Positions 53,157 to 64,000 of a stretch of 64,000 bases of DNA are shown here, in pieces. The notes beneath the pieces are model-generated. The model was not told where the DNA came from, ran no database searches, and saw only the letters and a list, made by a program, of their open reading frames with translations. Where the stretch lies: positions 1-64,000 of the forward strand of contig NC_014306.1 in the NCBI RefSeq assembly GCF_000196615.1, given 5' to 3'. Both the position numbers and the translations under genes were made by a program. The DNA is from Erwinia billingiae Eb661 (GTDB lineage: Bacteria > Pseudomonadota > Gammaproteobacteria > Enterobacterales > Enterobacteriaceae). Position 1 is the stretch's first letter, and each line of letters starts with the position of its first letter.

Positions 53157-54545
53157 TTATTTTTCCTGCGGAAAGAGCAGATTCAGAATGATGGCAGTGA
53201 TGCCGCCAGCGGCAATTCCGGAAGAAAGTAACGTTTTCAACCAGTCAGGAGCAAATTGCAGGATCAGCGGCTGCTGAGAAACACCCAGGCCAACTGCCAG
53301 TGACAGCGCCATAATCATGATCGCCCGGCGATTTAGCGGCTCGCGGGAAACAATGCGCACCCCGGAAGCGGCAATCGTACCGAACATCACCAGCGTCGCG
53401 CCGCCCAGTACCGGTTCCGGAATATGCTGCACAAAGCCACTCACCGCCGGGAACAGACCCAGCACAATCAACATTAACGCCACGACAAAGCCAACGTAGC
53501 GGCTGGCCACGCCGGTCAGCTGGATCACGCCGTTGTTCTGGCCGAAGCAGGAATTAGGGAAGGTATTAAACAGCGCCGAGACGAAAGAGTTCAGCCCGTT
53601 AGCCAGCACGCCGCCTTTCAGGCGCTTCATATACAGCGGTCCGCTCACCGGCTGCTCGGAGACATCTGACGTTGCCGTGATATCACCGATGGTTTCCAGC
53701 GAGGTCACCATAAATACCAGCATCAGCGGGATCAGCAGGTTCCAGTCAATGCCCAGGCCGTAATAGAACGGCGTTGGAACCGCGATCAGTGGCTGACTGA
53801 CCGGAGCGCTGTTTTCGGGCAGCATACCGAGCGCCCAGGCCAGCAGATAGCCGACGGCCATCGCAATCACCAGAGACGCCACGCGCAGATAAGGATTTCG
53901 CTGGCGGTTAAGCAGAATAATCACCAGCAGCACCGCACCCGCCAGCATCAGATTCCTGGGCGCACCAAAGGTGTGATCGTTCATCGCCGCAAAGCCACCG
54001 CCAATCGACGTCAGGCCAACCTGGATCAGTGACAGGCCGATAATCATTACCACAATGCCTGACACCAGCGGGGTAATTACCCGGCGGGCAAGATGCAGGA
54101 AGCGGGAAAGGATCATTTCCGTGCAGGAGGCCAGCATCAGCGTGCCGAACAGCGCGGCCATCATGGTGGGCACATCGGCACCGCCATTCTTCAGCGTCAT
54201 TCCGCCCATAATCAATGGCGTGACGAAGTTAAAGCTGGTTCCCTGAATCGACAGCAAACCCGAACCAACCGGGCCCCAGGTTTTAATTTGCAGTACGGAA
54301 GCCACGCCCGACGCAAACAGCGACATGCTGATAATGTGCTGCGTATCCTGCGCCGGCAGGCCCAACGCCTGGCAAATCAATAATGCGGGGGTGATCACCG
54401 CCACAAACATCGCCAGCAGATGCTGACAGGCTGCAAACAGGGTTTGCGGCAGAGGAGGACGATCTTCCAGACGGTAGATTAATTCACTTTTCACCGCAGG
54501 TATTGGGTTACGGCTGGCTGCTGCATCGGGGATATTGGCGGACAT
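53157..54545 (-). CDS. xanP: XanP, xanthine:proton symporter
   Basis: 462 residues (463 in E. coli), highly similar throughout. NCS2 transporter with about 14 membrane segments; TM1 His in [12 protein letters not shown], substrate-site segments [15 protein letters not shown] and [17 protein letters not shown], and signature [17 protein letters not shown]. It takes up xanthine with protons. A PurR-like palindrome lies 55 bp before the start. In E. coli gltS and recG are next; here an SDR-like gene separates it from recG. Confidence 0.95.
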   Translation of the reverse strand: MSANIPDAAASRNPIPAVKSELIYRLEDRPPLPQTLFAACQHLLAMFVAVITPALLICQALGLPAQDTQHIISMSLFASGVASVLQIKTWGPVGSGLLSIQGTSFNFVTPLIMGGMTLKNGGADVPTMMAALFGTLMLASCTEMILSRFLHLARRVITPLVSGIVVMIIGLSLIQVGLTSIGGGFAAMNDHTFGAPRNLMLAGAVLLVIILLNRQRNPYLRVASLVIAMAVGYLLAWALGMLPENSAPVSQPLIAVPTPFYYGLGIDWNLLIPLMLVFMVTSLETIGDITATSDVSEQPVSGPLYMKRLKGGVLANGLNSFVSALFNTFPNSCFGQNNGVIQLTGVASRYVGFVVALMLIVLGLFPAVSGFVQHIPEPVLGGATLVMFGTIAASGVRIVSREPLNRRAIMIMALSLAVGLGVSQQPLILQFAPDWLKTLLSSGIAAGGITAIILNLLFPQEK

Positions 54546-54599
54546 TCTCTGGCTTCTCTGACGAAGAAAGTGGCGATTTTAATCGTCTGGTGGGCAAAA

Positions 54600-54611
54600 G
54601 CAAACGTTTGC
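54600..54611. promoter_or_regulatory. PurR-like box upstream of xanP
   Basis: GCAAACGTTTGC, a perfect 12-bp palindrome identical to the PurR consensus core (flanks AAAA and CGGG). Its position 55-66 bp before the xanP ATG suits repression by PurR with hypoxanthine or guanine. Confidence 0.65.
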
Positions 54612-54705
54612 CGGGCGTTATAGTTGGGTTGTTCAGCCTTCACCCAGCGAAACGGCGCGCTGTTCGCTAGACTAAGGGTAACTACGTCCACTGAGAGAGG
54701 AACAC

Positions 54706-55368
54706 ATGCAGGTATTTATTATTGGTGCAACGGGTGGCGTCGGAAGCCGTTTAAGAAAGAGTCTGGTCAAAGCCGGGCATCAGGTGACCGGTGTTTACCG
54801 CAGCGAAATCCAGGTGGATGACCTGGTCGCCGATGGGGTTAAGCCGGTAAATGTGGATTTGATGAACACCAGCGGGGAAAAGCTGGCCGAGGTGATGAAA
54901 GGCTGTGATGCGGTGGTGTTCTCTGCCGGCGCTGCCGGTGCCGGTATCGAACAGACGGACGGGATTGATGGGCGCGGGTGCAAGTTTGCCGCCGAAGCGG
55001 CCAGGCTGGCAGGGATCAAACGCTTTCTGCTGGTCTCCGCATTTCCGGAAGCCGGTCGGGCGAAAACCCTCTCGCCTACCTTTGAACACTATATGCAGGT
55101 GAAGAAGCAGGCCGATGTGATGCTGGCCGCCACCGCGCTGGATTGGGTTATTCTGCGTCCGGGTACGCTGGTGAATGGCTCTGGCAGTGGAAAAGTGCGG
55201 CTGGGTCTGGCGATCCCTTATGGCACGGTGCCAAGAGCGGACGTTGCCGCCGTGCTGCACAGCCTGATCGATCATCCTGAGGTCAACCGGGTGATCATCG
55301 AGCTGACGGCCGGCGAGCAGGCGGTGAATGATGCTGTGGCAGAAATGGCGGCTTACAGCGGCCGATAG
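54706..55368 (+). CDS. NAD(P)-binding SDR-like protein
   Basis: 220 residues, atypical short-chain dehydrogenase (SDR_a5/NmrA-like). The dinucleotide loop is FIIGATGGVGSRLRKSL (residues 3-19), with KGCDAVVFSAGAAGAG and the segment WVILRPGTLVNGSGSG. The classical YxxxK catalytic pair is not obvious (FEHYMQVKKQ is the nearest), so it may bind NAD(P)H as a redox sensor or act on an unknown substrate. AGAGAGGAA lies upstream. It occupies the gltS position between xanP and recG. Confidence 0.82.
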   Translation: MQVFIIGATGGVGSRLRKSLVKAGHQVTGVYRSEIQVDDLVADGVKPVNVDLMNTSGEKLAEVMKGCDAVVFSAGAAGAGIEQTDGIDGRGCKFAAEAARLAGIKRFLLVSAFPEAGRAKTLSPTFEHYMQVKKQADVMLAATALDWVILRPGTLVNGSGSGKVRLGLAIPYGTVPRADVAAVLHSLIDHPEVNRVIIELTAGEQAVNDAVAEMAAYSGR

Positions 55369-55374
55369 CGGGAT

Positions 55375-57456
55375 TCAGGCGTTGGTATAGCGCTGCGTTT
55401 CCGGCAGCCAACGCTCAATCAGCGACTGTGCCTGAGTAGGATAATGCTGGTGGATGTGGCGGGCGACGCGCTGAACTTCGGGGATCATTGCGGCATCCCG
55501 CAGCAGGTCCGCCACCTTGAATTCGGCGTTACCTGTCTGCCGGGTGCCGAGCATTTCGCCTGGCCCACGAATTTCCAAATCGCACTGGGCAATCACAAAG
55601 CCGTCATTGCTGTCGCGTAAAACCTGCAGGCGCTTTTGCGCCGTTTTGCTCAGCGGCGCTTTGTACAGCAATACGCAGTGCGATGCGACCGATCCACGGC
55701 CCACGCGGCCGCGCAGCTGGTGGAGCTGTGCCAGGCCCAGCCGCTCGGGATTCTCAATGATCATCAGGCTGGCGTTCGGCACATCCACACCCACTTCAAT
55801 CACCGTGGTGGCGATCAGCAGGTGGATCTCACCCAGCTTAAAGGCCTGCATCACCGCCTGCTTTTCCGACGGCTTCATGCGCCCATGCACCAGTCCAACG
55901 TTCAATTCTGGCAGCGCCAGCTTCAGTTCTTCCCAGGTGGCTTCTGCGGCCTGAGCCTCAAGCTGTTCAGACTCTTCAATCAGGGTACATACCCAGTACG
56001 CCTGACGTCCTTCATCGCTGCAGGCGCTTTTCACCCTGGCGATAATGTCCGGCCTGCGGGTATCGGGGATGGCAACCGTGGTGACCGGCGTTCTGCCCGG
56101 TGGCAGTTCATCAATCGTTGAGGTATCGAGGTCAGCATAGGCAGTCATCGCCAGCGTTCGCGGAATGGGCGTGGCGGTCATGATCAGCTGATGCGGATGG
56201 AAACCCTGCTCTTCGCCCTTCTCCCACAAAGCGAGGCGCTGATGGACGCCAAAGCGATGCTGCTCATCAATAATCACCAGTGCCAGCCCGTTAAACTGCA
56301 CCTGTTCCTGGAAAATGGCATGGGTGCCGACGATCATCGACACCTGACCGCTGGCGATGGCTTCCTGCTGCGCCAGTCGGGCTTTGCCTTTTTGTTTTCC
56401 TGCCAGCCAGCCCACTTCAATCCCCAGCGGTTCAAACCACTGACGGAAGTTGTTGGCGTGCTGTTCAGCCAGCAGTTCGGTCGGCGCCATCAGGGCAACC
56501 TGCTTACCGTAAGCGATGACGTTTAGCGCGGTGAGTGCGGCGACCAGCGTTTTGCCCGATCCCACATCGCCCTGAACCAGACGCATCATCGGATAGTCGT
56601 GAACCAGATCCTGCTCAATTTCACGCACCACGCGTGCCTGGGCACCCGTCGGGCTGAAGGGCAGCGCGGCCAGTAATTTGTTACTCAGGTCATGGCGTGC
56701 AGGCATTGATAAGGCATGGTAGCGCTGGGCACCGGCGCGAACCGCAAGCATGCTGAGATTGTGCGCCAGCAGTTCTTCCATAATCAGCCGCCGCTGAGCG
56801 GGATGCTTACCGCTCTCCAGATCGGCGAGCGCCATATCCGGCGGCGGACGGTGCAGGGTGCGCAGTGCGTCTTTCAGGCTGATCATGCCCTGGCTTAACT
56901 CGGGCGGCAGCAGTTCGGCAATGGCGCAGGTATCCAGCAGAGCCAATGCCTGGTCCGTCAGATTGCGTAGCGTCGCCTGGCGGATGCCTTCGGTGGTGGA
57001 GTAAACCGGTGTCAGCGTCTCCTGCAGCTCAACCCCGCTATGGTCACCCTGGATGCGATATTCGGGATGGATAATCTCCGCGCCGCGCTGGCCACGTTTC
57101 ACTTCACCATACGCGGTGACGCGTTTGCCTGGAGAGAGGCTGTTTTTCATGCCGGCGTTGAAGTTGAAGAAGCGCAGGGTGAGGATGCCGCTGCCGTCAC
57201 TGATCTGACAGGTCAGCATGCGCTTACGGCCGAAGGAGATGTCGCTTTGCAGCACCTCGCCTTCTACCGTGGCATAAATATTGGGAAGGAGATCGTTAAT
57301 CGCGTACAGCTGGGTGCGGTCTTCATAACGCAGCGGCAGATGCAGCAATAAATCCTGCACGGTTACCAGCCCCAGCTTCGCCAGTTTGCCTGCCTGACTT
57401 GCGCCAACGCCAGACAACGAATTCAGCGGGACGGCATCGAGCAGGCGGCCGGTCAT
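55375..57456 (-). CDS. recG: RecG, branched-DNA helicase
   Basis: 693 residues from MTGRLLDAVPL, exactly the E. coli length; a 12-codon longer frame is unlikely. Wedge OB-fold domain (about 50-150), then superfamily 2 helicase motifs: Walker A GDVGSGKT, DEQH box VIIDEQHRFG, TATPIPRTLAM, and motif VI RLGLAQLHQLRGRVGRG. It remodels stalled forks and R-loops. The start overlaps the trmH stop (ATGA). Last gene of the rpoZ-spoT-trmH-recG operon. Confidence 0.98.
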   Translation of the reverse strand: MTGRLLDAVPLNSLSGVGASQAGKLAKLGLVTVQDLLLHLPLRYEDRTQLYAINDLLPNIYATVEGEVLQSDISFGRKRMLTCQISDGSGILTLRFFNFNAGMKNSLSPGKRVTAYGEVKRGQRGAEIIHPEYRIQGDHSGVELQETLTPVYSTTEGIRQATLRNLTDQALALLDTCAIAELLPPELSQGMISLKDALRTLHRPPPDMALADLESGKHPAQRRLIMEELLAHNLSMLAVRAGAQRYHALSMPARHDLSNKLLAALPFSPTGAQARVVREIEQDLVHDYPMMRLVQGDVGSGKTLVAALTALNVIAYGKQVALMAPTELLAEQHANNFRQWFEPLGIEVGWLAGKQKGKARLAQQEAIASGQVSMIVGTHAIFQEQVQFNGLALVIIDEQHRFGVHQRLALWEKGEEQGFHPHQLIMTATPIPRTLAMTAYADLDTSTIDELPPGRTPVTTVAIPDTRRPDIIARVKSACSDEGRQAYWVCTLIEESEQLEAQAAEATWEELKLALPELNVGLVHGRMKPSEKQAVMQAFKLGEIHLLIATTVIEVGVDVPNASLMIIENPERLGLAQLHQLRGRVGRGSVASHCVLLYKAPLSKTAQKRLQVLRDSNDGFVIAQCDLEIRGPGEMLGTRQTGNAEFKVADLLRDAAMIPEVQRVARHIHQHYPTQAQSLIERWLPETQRYTNA

Positions 57457-58151
57457 TTTCTGCGTACCGAAGCTTGCATGCTGTCCCACCATTCGGCATC
57501 GGCGATCACTTCACCGACGTCGCTAATTTCCGGGTAAGGCAGACCTTTGTGCTTCGCGACGCGCGCCAGCACCGGGTAACCGCCTTCGAACAGTAAACGC
57601 TGCTGCTCGCTGTATTCCAGCGTGCTTTCCCGTCGCTGATACATGCCGGCGTTTTGCCGCTGGCGCTGGGCTTCGTAGAGGATTAAGGCCGAGGCCACAG
57701 AGACGTTCAGCGACTGCACCATCCCGATCATCGGGATAATGATGTCCTGGTCAGCAAGGTCGAGGGCTTGCTGGGTGATGCCGGTTTTTTCCTGCCCCAT
57801 CAGAATACAGGTAGGGCGGGTGTAATCAATCTCACGGAAATCGACGGCTTTATCAGAAAGATGGGTGGCAAGAATTTGCATCCCCTGGCCTTTGAGGTGG
57901 CCGACGGCATCAGCAATATTGCTGTGCGTTTTCACCTGGACCCAGCTGTTGCTGCCCGCTGCGGACGAGACCATGGTGCGCATCCGGCTACCGGGCCAGA
58001 CCGCATGGACTTCGTGCACGCCAACCGCATCCGCGGTACGGATCACCGCGGCGACGTTATGGGGCTTATGAACCTGCTCCATACAAACGGTCAGGTCGTG
58101 CTGGCGGGCGGCCAGCATCTCAAGGATGCGGGCATAGCGTTGAGCATTCAT
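57453..58151 (-). CDS. trmH: TrmH (SpoU), tRNA Gm18 2'-O-methyltransferase
   Basis: 232 residues (229 in E. coli). SPOUT methyltransferase with the trefoil-knot motifs: motif 1 VHKPHNVAAVIRTADAVG with the catalytic Arg, motif 2 ILMGQEKTGI and motif 3 IPMIGMVQSLNVSVASAL. It methylates G18 of tRNAs. It begins 3 bp after the spoT stop. Confidence 0.96.
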   Translation of the reverse strand: MNAQRYARILEMLAARQHDLTVCMEQVHKPHNVAAVIRTADAVGVHEVHAVWPGSRMRTMVSSAAGSNSWVQVKTHSNIADAVGHLKGQGMQILATHLSDKAVDFREIDYTRPTCILMGQEKTGITQQALDLADQDIIIPMIGMVQSLNVSVASALILYEAQRQRQNAGMYQRRESTLEYSEQQRLLFEGGYPVLARVAKHKGLPYPEISDVGEVIADAEWWDSMQASVRRK

Positions 58152-58154
58152 GCG

Positions 58155-60278
58155 TTAGTTTCGGTTGCGATGAACTTTAATCACGTCCGGCATTACGCGG
58201 ATTTTACGCATAATATTCGCCAGGTGAACGCGATCGCGTGCCGTCAGACGGATAAAGGCGCTGTAAACCCGGCCATCTTTTTCTTCCGTATTCAGACTCT
58301 GGATATTGGACTCAGCCGTATTGATTGCCGCGGTCAGATTCGCCAGCGCGCCCTGATGGTTGAACATGTCCACTTTGATCTCCGCCACGAACTCATGCTC
58401 GGTGACTTTATCCCATTCTACGGCCATGTACTTCTCTGGCTCTTTCTGCCAGCCGCGAATGTTACGGCACGACTCATGGTGCACCACCAGGCCTTTGCCA
58501 GGGCTGACGTGCGCCACAATCGGATCGCCTGGAATCGGGCGGCAGCACTTAGCGAAGGTGATCAGAACGCCATCTGCGCCTTTGATCGGCAGCTTATTGC
58601 GCGAAGAAGAGGTCGTTGTTTGCTGTGGTGCAGGCGCAGCGTGTTCGCCCTGCTGCAGATTCTTCGCCACCACCACGCTCATCGCATTGCCGAGGCCAAT
58701 TTCAGCCAGCAGGTCATCCATGGTCGGCAACTTCATTCTTTCCAGCTCATGCTGAACATTTTCAGGCGGGATTTCGGCCAGTTTACGGCTGCCCCCTAAC
58801 GCATGGTTCAACAGACGACGGCCAAGGCTGACGGAGTCTTCGCGCTTGAGGTTTTTCAGCAGCTGACGGATTTTCGCCCGGGCTTTCGAACTCACCACAA
58901 AGTTCAGCCAGGCGGCGTTTGGACGCGCGCCTGGTGCGGTGATGATTTCGACGGTTTGCCCGCTGGTCAGCGGCTGGGAAAGCGGATAGGGCTGACGATC
59001 GACACGTGCGCCAACGCAGGCATGACCGATATCGGTATGCACGGCGTAAGCAAAGTCGACCGGCGTTGCGCCCGCAGGAAGTTCGACAATGCGGCCTTCC
59101 GGGGTAAAAACGTAAATCTCATCCGGGAACAGATCGGATTTCACGCTTTCGATAAATTCAAACGAGCTACCGGCACTCTGCTGCAGCTCCAGCAGGCTTT
59201 GCAGCCAGCGCTGGGCGCGGATTTGTGCGGTGGTGCTGCTTTCACCTTGCTCTTTATAAGCCCAGTGCGCGGCGACACCCATTTCTGCCATCTGATCCAT
59301 ATCTTCGGTACGGATCTGGACTTCGACCGGCACGCCGTGCGGACCAATCATCGAGGTATGCAGCGACTGATAGCCGTTGGCCTTGGGGATCGCGATGTAG
59401 TCTTTCACCCGACCTGGGCGCGGTTTGTAGAGGCTGTGCATCTGCCCCAGAACCCGGTAACAGGTATCGAAATCACTGACAATCACCCGGAAAGCATAGA
59501 TATCCATAATGGAATGGAAGCGCTGCTCTTTCAGATGCATTTTGCAGTAAATCGAATAGAGGTGTTTTTCCCGACCACTGACGCGACAGGGGATCCCGGC
59601 TTCCTGCAGACGACCGTCAATTTCAGAGAGGATTTTCTGGATCATCTCTTTACGGTTGCCGCGGGCCGCTTTAACCACTTCTTTAATGACGCGGTAGCGG
59701 TTTGGGTAAAGTGCTTCGAAACCCAGCTCTTCGAGCTCAGTTTTCAGGTGATGAATACCCAGACGGTGAGCCAGAGGGCTGTAAATTTCCAGCGTCTCTA
59801 ACGCAATGCGTCGTTTTTTATCCGGGCGCAGGGCCCCGAGGGTACGCATATTGTGGGTGCGGTCAGCGAGTTTGATCAAAATGACGCGGATATCCTGCAC
59901 CATCGCCATGATCATTTTGCGGAAGTTTTCCGCCTGCGCTTCTTTTTTATCGCGGAATTTTAGCTTATCGAGTTTAGAAACCCCCTCGACCAGTTCAGCA
60001 ACAGTCTGACCAAACAGCTGTTCCATATCCTGATACGTTGCGGGCGTGTCTTCGATAACGTCGTGCAAAAGCGCGGCCATGAGCGTTTCATGGTCGAGCT
60101 TCATTTCAGCAAGAATGCAGGCCACGGCTACCGGATGGGTGATATAAGGCTCACCACTGGAGCGCGTCTGTCCCTCGTGAGCATCACGTGCGACAAGGTA
60201 AGCTTGCTTGAGGCGTTTAATCTGATCCTCAGGCAAGTATTTTTCAATCAGTTGATTGAGACTTTCGAACAGATACAA
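58155..60278 (-). CDS. spoT: SpoT, bifunctional (p)ppGpp synthase/hydrolase
   Basis: 707 residues (702 in E. coli). HD hydrolase domain with HPVAVACILAEM, ALLHDVIEDT and ADRTHNMRTLG. Weak synthetase domain (about 200-340, YSIYCKMHLKEQRF, DIYAFRVIV, AIPKANGYQSLHT). TGS domain (about 390-450) and C-terminal ACT domain. Hydrolysis of (p)ppGpp is its main role; it binds acyl carrier protein to sense fatty acid supply. It lies 21 bp downstream of rpoZ. Confidence 0.97.
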   Translation of the reverse strand: MYLFESLNQLIEKYLPEDQIKRLKQAYLVARDAHEGQTRSSGEPYITHPVAVACILAEMKLDHETLMAALLHDVIEDTPATYQDMEQLFGQTVAELVEGVSKLDKLKFRDKKEAQAENFRKMIMAMVQDIRVILIKLADRTHNMRTLGALRPDKKRRIALETLEIYSPLAHRLGIHHLKTELEELGFEALYPNRYRVIKEVVKAARGNRKEMIQKILSEIDGRLQEAGIPCRVSGREKHLYSIYCKMHLKEQRFHSIMDIYAFRVIVSDFDTCYRVLGQMHSLYKPRPGRVKDYIAIPKANGYQSLHTSMIGPHGVPVEVQIRTEDMDQMAEMGVAAHWAYKEQGESSTTAQIRAQRWLQSLLELQQSAGSSFEFIESVKSDLFPDEIYVFTPEGRIVELPAGATPVDFAYAVHTDIGHACVGARVDRQPYPLSQPLTSGQTVEIITAPGARPNAAWLNFVVSSKARAKIRQLLKNLKREDSVSLGRRLLNHALGGSRKLAEIPPENVQHELERMKLPTMDDLLAEIGLGNAMSVVVAKNLQQGEHAAPAPQQTTTSSSRNKLPIKGADGVLITFAKCCRPIPGDPIVAHVSPGKGLVVHHESCRNIRGWQKEPEKYMAVEWDKVTEHEFVAEIKVDMFNHQGALANLTAAINTAESNIQSLNTEEKDGRVYSAFIRLTARDRVHLANIMRKIRVMPDVIKVHRNRN

Positions 60279-60299
60279 GGGCGACCTGCAGGCTGGTGA

Positions 60300-60575
60300 T
60301 TAACGACGACCTTCAGCGATAGCGGTTACGGCCTGCAATTCAGCGGCTTCCTGCTCATGCTGTTCCTGGCGATCACGCACATCCAGAATCTGGTTGGTGA
60401 TCAGACCTTCTTCGATTTCGCGCAGCGCGATCACGGTAGACTTGTCGTTTTCTTCCGGAACCAACGGATCTTTACCGCCAACCTGCATCTGACGTGCGCG
60501 ACGAGCCGCGACCAGAACCAGGTCAAAACGGTTACCAATTTTCTCTACTGCGTCCTGAACGGTTACGCGTGCCAT
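60300..60575 (-). CDS. rpoZ: RNA polymerase omega subunit
   Basis: 91 residues, same length as E. coli: [31 protein letters not shown] is the conserved beta'-binding part. Omega aids RNA polymerase assembly and forms part of ppGpp site 1, fitting its place ahead of spoT. A 53-bp gap to gmk could hold a separate promoter; none was convincingly found. Confidence 0.98.
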   Translation of the reverse strand: MARVTVQDAVEKIGNRFDLVLVAARRARQMQVGGKDPLVPEENDKSTVIALREIEEGLITNQILDVRDRQEQHEQEAAELQAVTAIAEGRR

Positions 60576-60628
60576 AAGTGTGATACTCCACGGGTGACGA
60601 AATGACTGGGCATCATACTGAGTTGTCC

Positions 60629-61252
60629 TCAGTCTGCCAATAGTTTGCTGATTAATGCGTCATGACGGGATTTTTGACGGCCCATACGCAGACGCTCAGC
60701 GCGAATGATGGTTTTCAAATCGGACAGTGCCAGGTCGAAATCATCGTTCACAATAAGGTAATCATACTCCGCGAAGTGGCTCATCTCTGCCACGGCCTGA
60801 GCCATGCGCTTGGTGATAACCTCTTCGCTGTCCTGTCCGCGGCCACGCAGGCGACGATCCAGTTCATCTTTCGATGGCGGCAAAACAAAAATGCTGCGTG
60901 CCTGGGGCATTTTCTGGCGGATTTGCTGCGCGCCTTGCCAGTCGATATCCAGGAACACATCCACGCCGGTCGCTAATACCTGCTCGATCGCTTTACGCGA
61001 GGTGCCGTAATAGTTGCCAAACACTTCCGCGTGCTCAAGGAAGGCTTCTTCCTTAATCATGCCGCGGAATTCGTCATGACTGACGAAAAAGTAGTGTTCG
61101 CCGTGATTCTCACCGGGACGCACTCCCCGCGTCGTGTGGGAAATGGAAACCTGAGTATCGTACAGCGGCTGCGTTTTCAGCAACGCGTGAATCAAGCTGG
61201 ATTTTCCCGCCCCACTGGGAGCAGAAACAATAAAAAGTGTGCCTTGAGCCAT
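60629..61252 (-). CDS. gmk: Guanylate kinase
   Basis: 207 residues, as in E. coli. P-loop [12 protein letters not shown] (about residues 9-20), GMP-binding [19 protein letters not shown] and [10 protein letters not shown], lid [13 protein letters not shown]. It phosphorylates GMP to GDP and is essential. It stands upstream of rpoZ-spoT, linking guanine nucleotide supply to (p)ppGpp control, and is divergent from ligB across 250 bp with no gene. Confidence 0.98.
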   Translation of the reverse strand: MAQGTLFIVSAPSGAGKSSLIHALLKTQPLYDTQVSISHTTRGVRPGENHGEHYFFVSHDEFRGMIKEEAFLEHAEVFGNYYGTSRKAIEQVLATGVDVFLDIDWQGAQQIRQKMPQARSIFVLPPSKDELDRRLRGRGQDSEEVITKRMAQAVAEMSHFAEYDYLIVNDDFDLALSDLKTIIRAERLRMGRQKSRHDALISKLLAD

Positions 61253-61490
61253 GATTATCTTGATATGCCAATAAAGCGGAGTCTACTTCCTGCACAGTAT
61301 ACACGGCTGATGCCCTTCATGCAGCGTTTCAGCGTCCTGGCGGTGCATTTTCTCAGAATATGGAAAGCGGGTCGCGGTATGGATGTAGCTTTTCATGCTA
61401 GGCAAATCAATTTTCGAGCGGCATTCCAGGTCGTTTCTTTGCCTCTCGCCAACCGGTCCATTTTTGCATTTAATCCCCACAGCACCCTAA

Positions 61491-63786
<2,296 letters not shown>

Positions 63787-63874
63787 AGCCAGCTCCAGAG
63801 TGATCGCCGGCAAGCCTGCAGGATCTGCAGCAGATTGACGATTGAATTTTTTTAAGGCGAATTCAGCTAAATTA

Positions 63875-63886
63875 GATTAGCTAATC
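63875..63886. promoter_or_regulatory. Palindrome between yicG and the DJ-1 gene
   Basis: GATTAGCTAATC, a perfect 12-bp palindrome in an AT-rich 134-bp gap, 34 bp before the next start codon. The position suits an operator; the regulator is unknown. Confidence 0.35.
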
Positions 63887-63920
63887 CGAATTGTCATCAG
63901 GATATAAATGGGAGAGTGCA

Positions 63921-64000
63921 ATGAATAAGCCATTTACCATCGTTATGCCGTTGTATCAGGGAATTACGCAGTTAGATTTCACCGGTCCTTATCAGTTTTT
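63921..64000 (+). CDS. DJ-1/PfpI-family protein (5' part only)
   Basis: 26 codons before the window ends: MNKPFTIVMPLYQGITQLDF then TGPYQF. The segment LYQGITQLDFTGPYQ is typical of the N-terminus of DJ-1/PfpI proteins close to isonitrile hydratase and of AraC-like GATase-1 regulators. GGAG lies 6 bp upstream of the ATG. The catalytic cysteine would lie outside the window, so family membership is likely and function unknown. Confidence 0.6.
   Translation, partial: MNKPFTIVMPLYQGITQLDFTGPYQF

Noticed and set aside
58803..59801. 332-codon plus-strand frame opposite spoT
   Set aside because: Antisense of the spoT catalytic regions; no ribosome site or family resemblance.

Overview
The window is an origin-proximal chromosomal segment of an enterobacterium. 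It opens at oriC and runs through mioC, asnC, viaA-ravA, kup, the ribose operon and an rRNA operon to the polA, glnALG, bipA, recG-spoT-gmk and ligB blocks. Most proteins have the same length and near-identical motifs as the Escherichia coli orthologues. Three things point to the Erwiniaceae, most likely Erwinia: a complete ovothiol synthase gene (ovoA), the 16S variable regions, and missing or reshuffled E. coli genes. The genus is an inference from memory; I ran no search.

Layout. 1-370: mnmG promoter and oriC (AT-rich 13-mers, DnaA boxes, 11 GATC sites). 462-6880, minus strand: mioC, asnC, ovoA, viaA, ravA; ovoA sits where E. coli has asnA. 7138-9006: kup. About 9.05-18.2 kb: a metabolic and regulatory insertion between kup and rbsD, carrying qseBC with divergent ygiW, an NCS2 purine permease with an 8-oxoguanine-deaminase-like amidohydrolase, and budR/budAB. 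18.3-25.6 kb: rbsDACBKR and convergent hsrA. 25.7-31.2 kb: an rRNA operon (16S, tRNA-Glu, 23S, 5S) with tandem P1/P2 promoters. 31.3-41.0 kb: mobA, yihD, srkA, dsbA, polA, Spot 42, engB, CsrC, yihI, hemN. 41.1-50.4 kb: glnG-glnL-glnA with full nitrogen control sites, bipA, yihX-yihY-dtd-fabY. 50.4-55.4 kb: rluF, yicH, xanP and an SDR-like gene. 55.4-63.8 kb: the gmk, rpoZ-spoT-trmH-recG block, ligB and yicG. The window ends inside a DJ-1/PfpI-family gene.

Genes that act together: ovoA for a thiol antioxidant; the permease and deaminase for purine scavenging; budAB for acetoin overflow; rbs for ribose uptake and phosphorylation under RbsR; NtrB/NtrC/GlnA for nitrogen control; RpoZ/SpoT next to Gmk for guanine nucleotide and (p)ppGpp balance; CsrC and Spot 42 as global RNA regulators.

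I found no CRISPR array, prophage, transposase, integron or toxin-antitoxin pair. The most notable observations are ovoA in the asnA position beside an orphan asnC; an apparent rrnC/rrnA hybrid junction that places hsrA and mobA either side of one rRNA operon; the kup-rbsD insertion; a G-quadruplex-like tract behind mobA; and several uncatalogued operator-like palindromes, including a PurR-like box before xanP.
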